DNA from: an uncultured Gaiellaceae bacterium
GTDB lineage: Bacteria > Actinomycetota > Thermoleophilia > Gaiellales > Gaiellaceae
Reading direction: 5' to 3'
Assembly (NCBI GenBank): GCA_955652075.1
Contig: CATPAS010000353.1
Location: forward strand, 1-5,313
DNA length: 5,313 bases
In this document: positions 4,390-5,313 of the stretch, one piece after another
Layout of the letters: every line of letters begins with the position of its first letter
Numbering within the stretch: position 1 is the stretch's first letter
Made by a program: the position numbers and the translations under genes
The notes under the pieces: model-generated
Told to the model about the DNA's origin: nothing
The model's database searches: none
The model's input: the letters and a program-made list of their open reading frames with translations, nothing else

Positions 4390-5313
4390 GGACTGGTACC
4401 TCCTTCTGGACGAGGGCGTGCAAGCGGTCGAAGACGGTGTCGACGTGACGGACAGTCGCGTCCAGGTCGAAGACTGCGTCGATGTCTACCCGTCCCGCGA
4501 TCTCGGGATCCGCGCGGACGAGCTCGCGGAAATCCGACTCCTCCTCCCAGGCGCGCATCGCGTGCCGCTGGACCAGGCGGTAGGCGCCGTCGCGAGCAAG
4601 ACCCGCGTCCACGAGCGCAAGCAGAAGCCGGTGGCTGAAGACGAGCCCGTGGCTGGCCTCGAGGTTGCGGCGCATGCGTTCCGGATACACCTCGAGCCCG
4701 GTCACGACCCAGGAGAAGCGGTCGAGCATGTAGTCGAGCGCGAGGAACGAGTCAGGGATCACGACGCGCTCGGCAGACGACTGCGAGATGTCGCGCTCGT
4801 GCCAGAGGGGGACGTTCTCGAGACCGACGAGCGCGTTTGCGCGCACGACGCGCGCAAGGCCGCAGATGCGCTCGGCGACCTTCGGGTTCCGTTTGTGCGG
4901 CATCGCCGACGACCCCTTCATCCCCTTGCCGAACGGCTCTTCGACCTCGCGGACTTCTGTGCGGGCGAGGTGCCGGATCTCGGTGGCGAAGCGCTCGAGC
5001 GACGTGGCGGCGAGCGCGAGCGCGGAGAGCAATTCGGCCTGGCGATCGCGGGCGATCACCTGCGTCGAGACCGGGTCGGGCTCCAGTCCCAAGCGTTCGC
5101 AGGCGATGCGCTCGACCTCGGGATCGACCTGCGCGTACGTGCCCACCGTCCCGGACAGCTGCCCGACACGATTCGTCTCGAGCGCGCGTGCGACGCGGCC
5201 ACGCGTGCGATCGAGCTCGAACGCCCAGCCTGCGAGCTTCCAGCCAAAGGTCGTGGGCTCGGCATGAACGCCGTGCGACCGGCCGATGCAAATGGTGTGA
5301 CGGTGCTCTTCAG
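4382..5313 (-). CDS. purB: Adenylosuccinate lyase PurB, C-terminal 309 residues (5' end outside window)
   Basis: A fumarate-releasing lyase used twice in purine synthesis: SAICAR to AICAR, and adenylosuccinate to AMP. It is expected to be a cytoplasmic homotetramer. The frame is open to the right edge, and the visible part begins EEHRHTICIGRSHGVHAEPT. The conserved His of the T/S-H-G-x-H-A-E-P motif is visible residue 13. The GTVGTYAQVDPEVE segment follows, then the superfamily signature with the mobile catalytic Ser loop, GSSAMPHKRNP (visible residues 133-143), and the C-terminal helical region through LERF, WEEESDFREL and HALVQKEVPVHA. A GTG at 5146 lies mid-protein and is not the start, since family motifs continue upstream of it. 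Full-length relatives have about 430 residues, so about 120 N-terminal residues and the operon promoter lie beyond 5313. The TGA stop (4384-4382) sits inside purC (8-bp overlap). Confidence 0.96.
   Translation of the reverse strand, partial: EEHRHTICIGRSHGVHAEPTTFGWKLAGWAFELDRTRGRVARALETNRVGQLSGTVGTYAQVDPEVERIACERLGLEPDPVSTQVIARDRQAELLSALALAATSLERFATEIRHLARTEVREVEEPFGKGMKGSSAMPHKRNPKVAERICGLARVVRANALVGLENVPLWHERDISQSSAERVVIPDSFLALDYMLDRFSWVVTGLEVYPERMRRNLEASHGLVFSHRLLLALVDAGLARDGAYRLVQRHAMRAWEEESDFRELVRADPEIAGRVDIDAVFDLDATVRHVDTVFDRLHALVQKEVPVHA
4399..4405 (-). promoter_or_regulatory. Strong Shine-Dalgarno site for purC inside purB
   Basis: On the minus strand AAGGAGG lies 9 nt before ATG 4389, inside the last codons of purB. 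It is the best ribosome site in the window and indicates that purC is loaded independently as well as coupled to purB. Confidence 0.8.

Larger units (their letters stand above)
2590..5313 (-). other. purB-purC-purS-purQ operon (promoter outside window)
   Basis: Four purine genes on the minus strand overlap in series: purB/purC by 8 bp, purC/purS by 4 bp (ATGA) and purS/purQ by 8 bp. No gap can hold an internal promoter or terminator, so they are almost certainly one transcript. The products cover FGAM synthetase (PurS and PurQ parts), SAICAR synthase and adenylosuccinate lyase. purL does not follow purQ. Regulation cannot be judged because the upstream region is not included. Confidence 0.9.

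Noticed and set aside
1..5313. tRNA, rRNA, riboswitch, CRISPR array or phage attachment site
   Set aside because: No cloverleaf, repeat-spacer pattern, conserved aptamer or integrase was seen, and coding sequence fills almost all of the window.

Overview
The window is GC-rich, tightly packed bacterial chromosome. It has frequent GTG and TTG starts, 4-8 bp gene overlaps and a de novo purine operon in the order purB-purC-purS-purQ. A small separate PurS and a long-form PurC (287 residues) fit Actinomycetota, possibly a deep soil lineage such as Thermoleophilia. That placement is an inference from composition, gene order and protein style; nothing in the window names the organism.

Left block, plus strand (3-1462): the 3' end of a small protein gene that looks like the last strands of an NTF2/SnoaL-type fold; a 10-TM EamA drug/metabolite transporter whose GTG start overlaps the preceding TGA; a 20-codon remnant closely resembling the tail of the first gene; and a glyoxalase I-type VOC enzyme starting at TTG with a strong Shine-Dalgarno site. 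Spacings are -4, -1 and +1 nt, so this reads like one translationally coupled cluster. The duplicated gene tail (93-152 and 1021-1083) flanks the transporter and is the most unusual structure seen here.

Middle block (1474-2593): an M14 zinc carboxypeptidase of the murein peptide amidase (MpaA)-like kind on the minus strand, convergent with the VOC gene across 11 nt. It is divergent from a 97-residue plus-strand gene of unknown function. The short gap between them (about 2254-2299) is the only place in the window able to hold a dedicated intergenic promoter.

Right block, minus strand (2590-5313): purB (5' end outside the window), purC, purS and purQ, joined by overlaps of 8, 4 and 8 bp. PurS and PurQ are two of the three parts of FGAM synthetase; PurC makes SAICAR; PurB releases fumarate from SAICAR and from adenylosuccinate. 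purL, often next to purQ, is not there: the operon ends on a CTAG palindrome shared with the stop codon of the 97-residue gene.

There is no stretch over 300 nt without a gene. I saw no tRNA, rRNA, riboswitch, CRISPR array, insertion sequence or convincing hairpin terminator. Most of the window is ordinary housekeeping and accessory metabolism. No clearly new system is evident; the repeat-flanked transporter and the small unknown gene are the leads.
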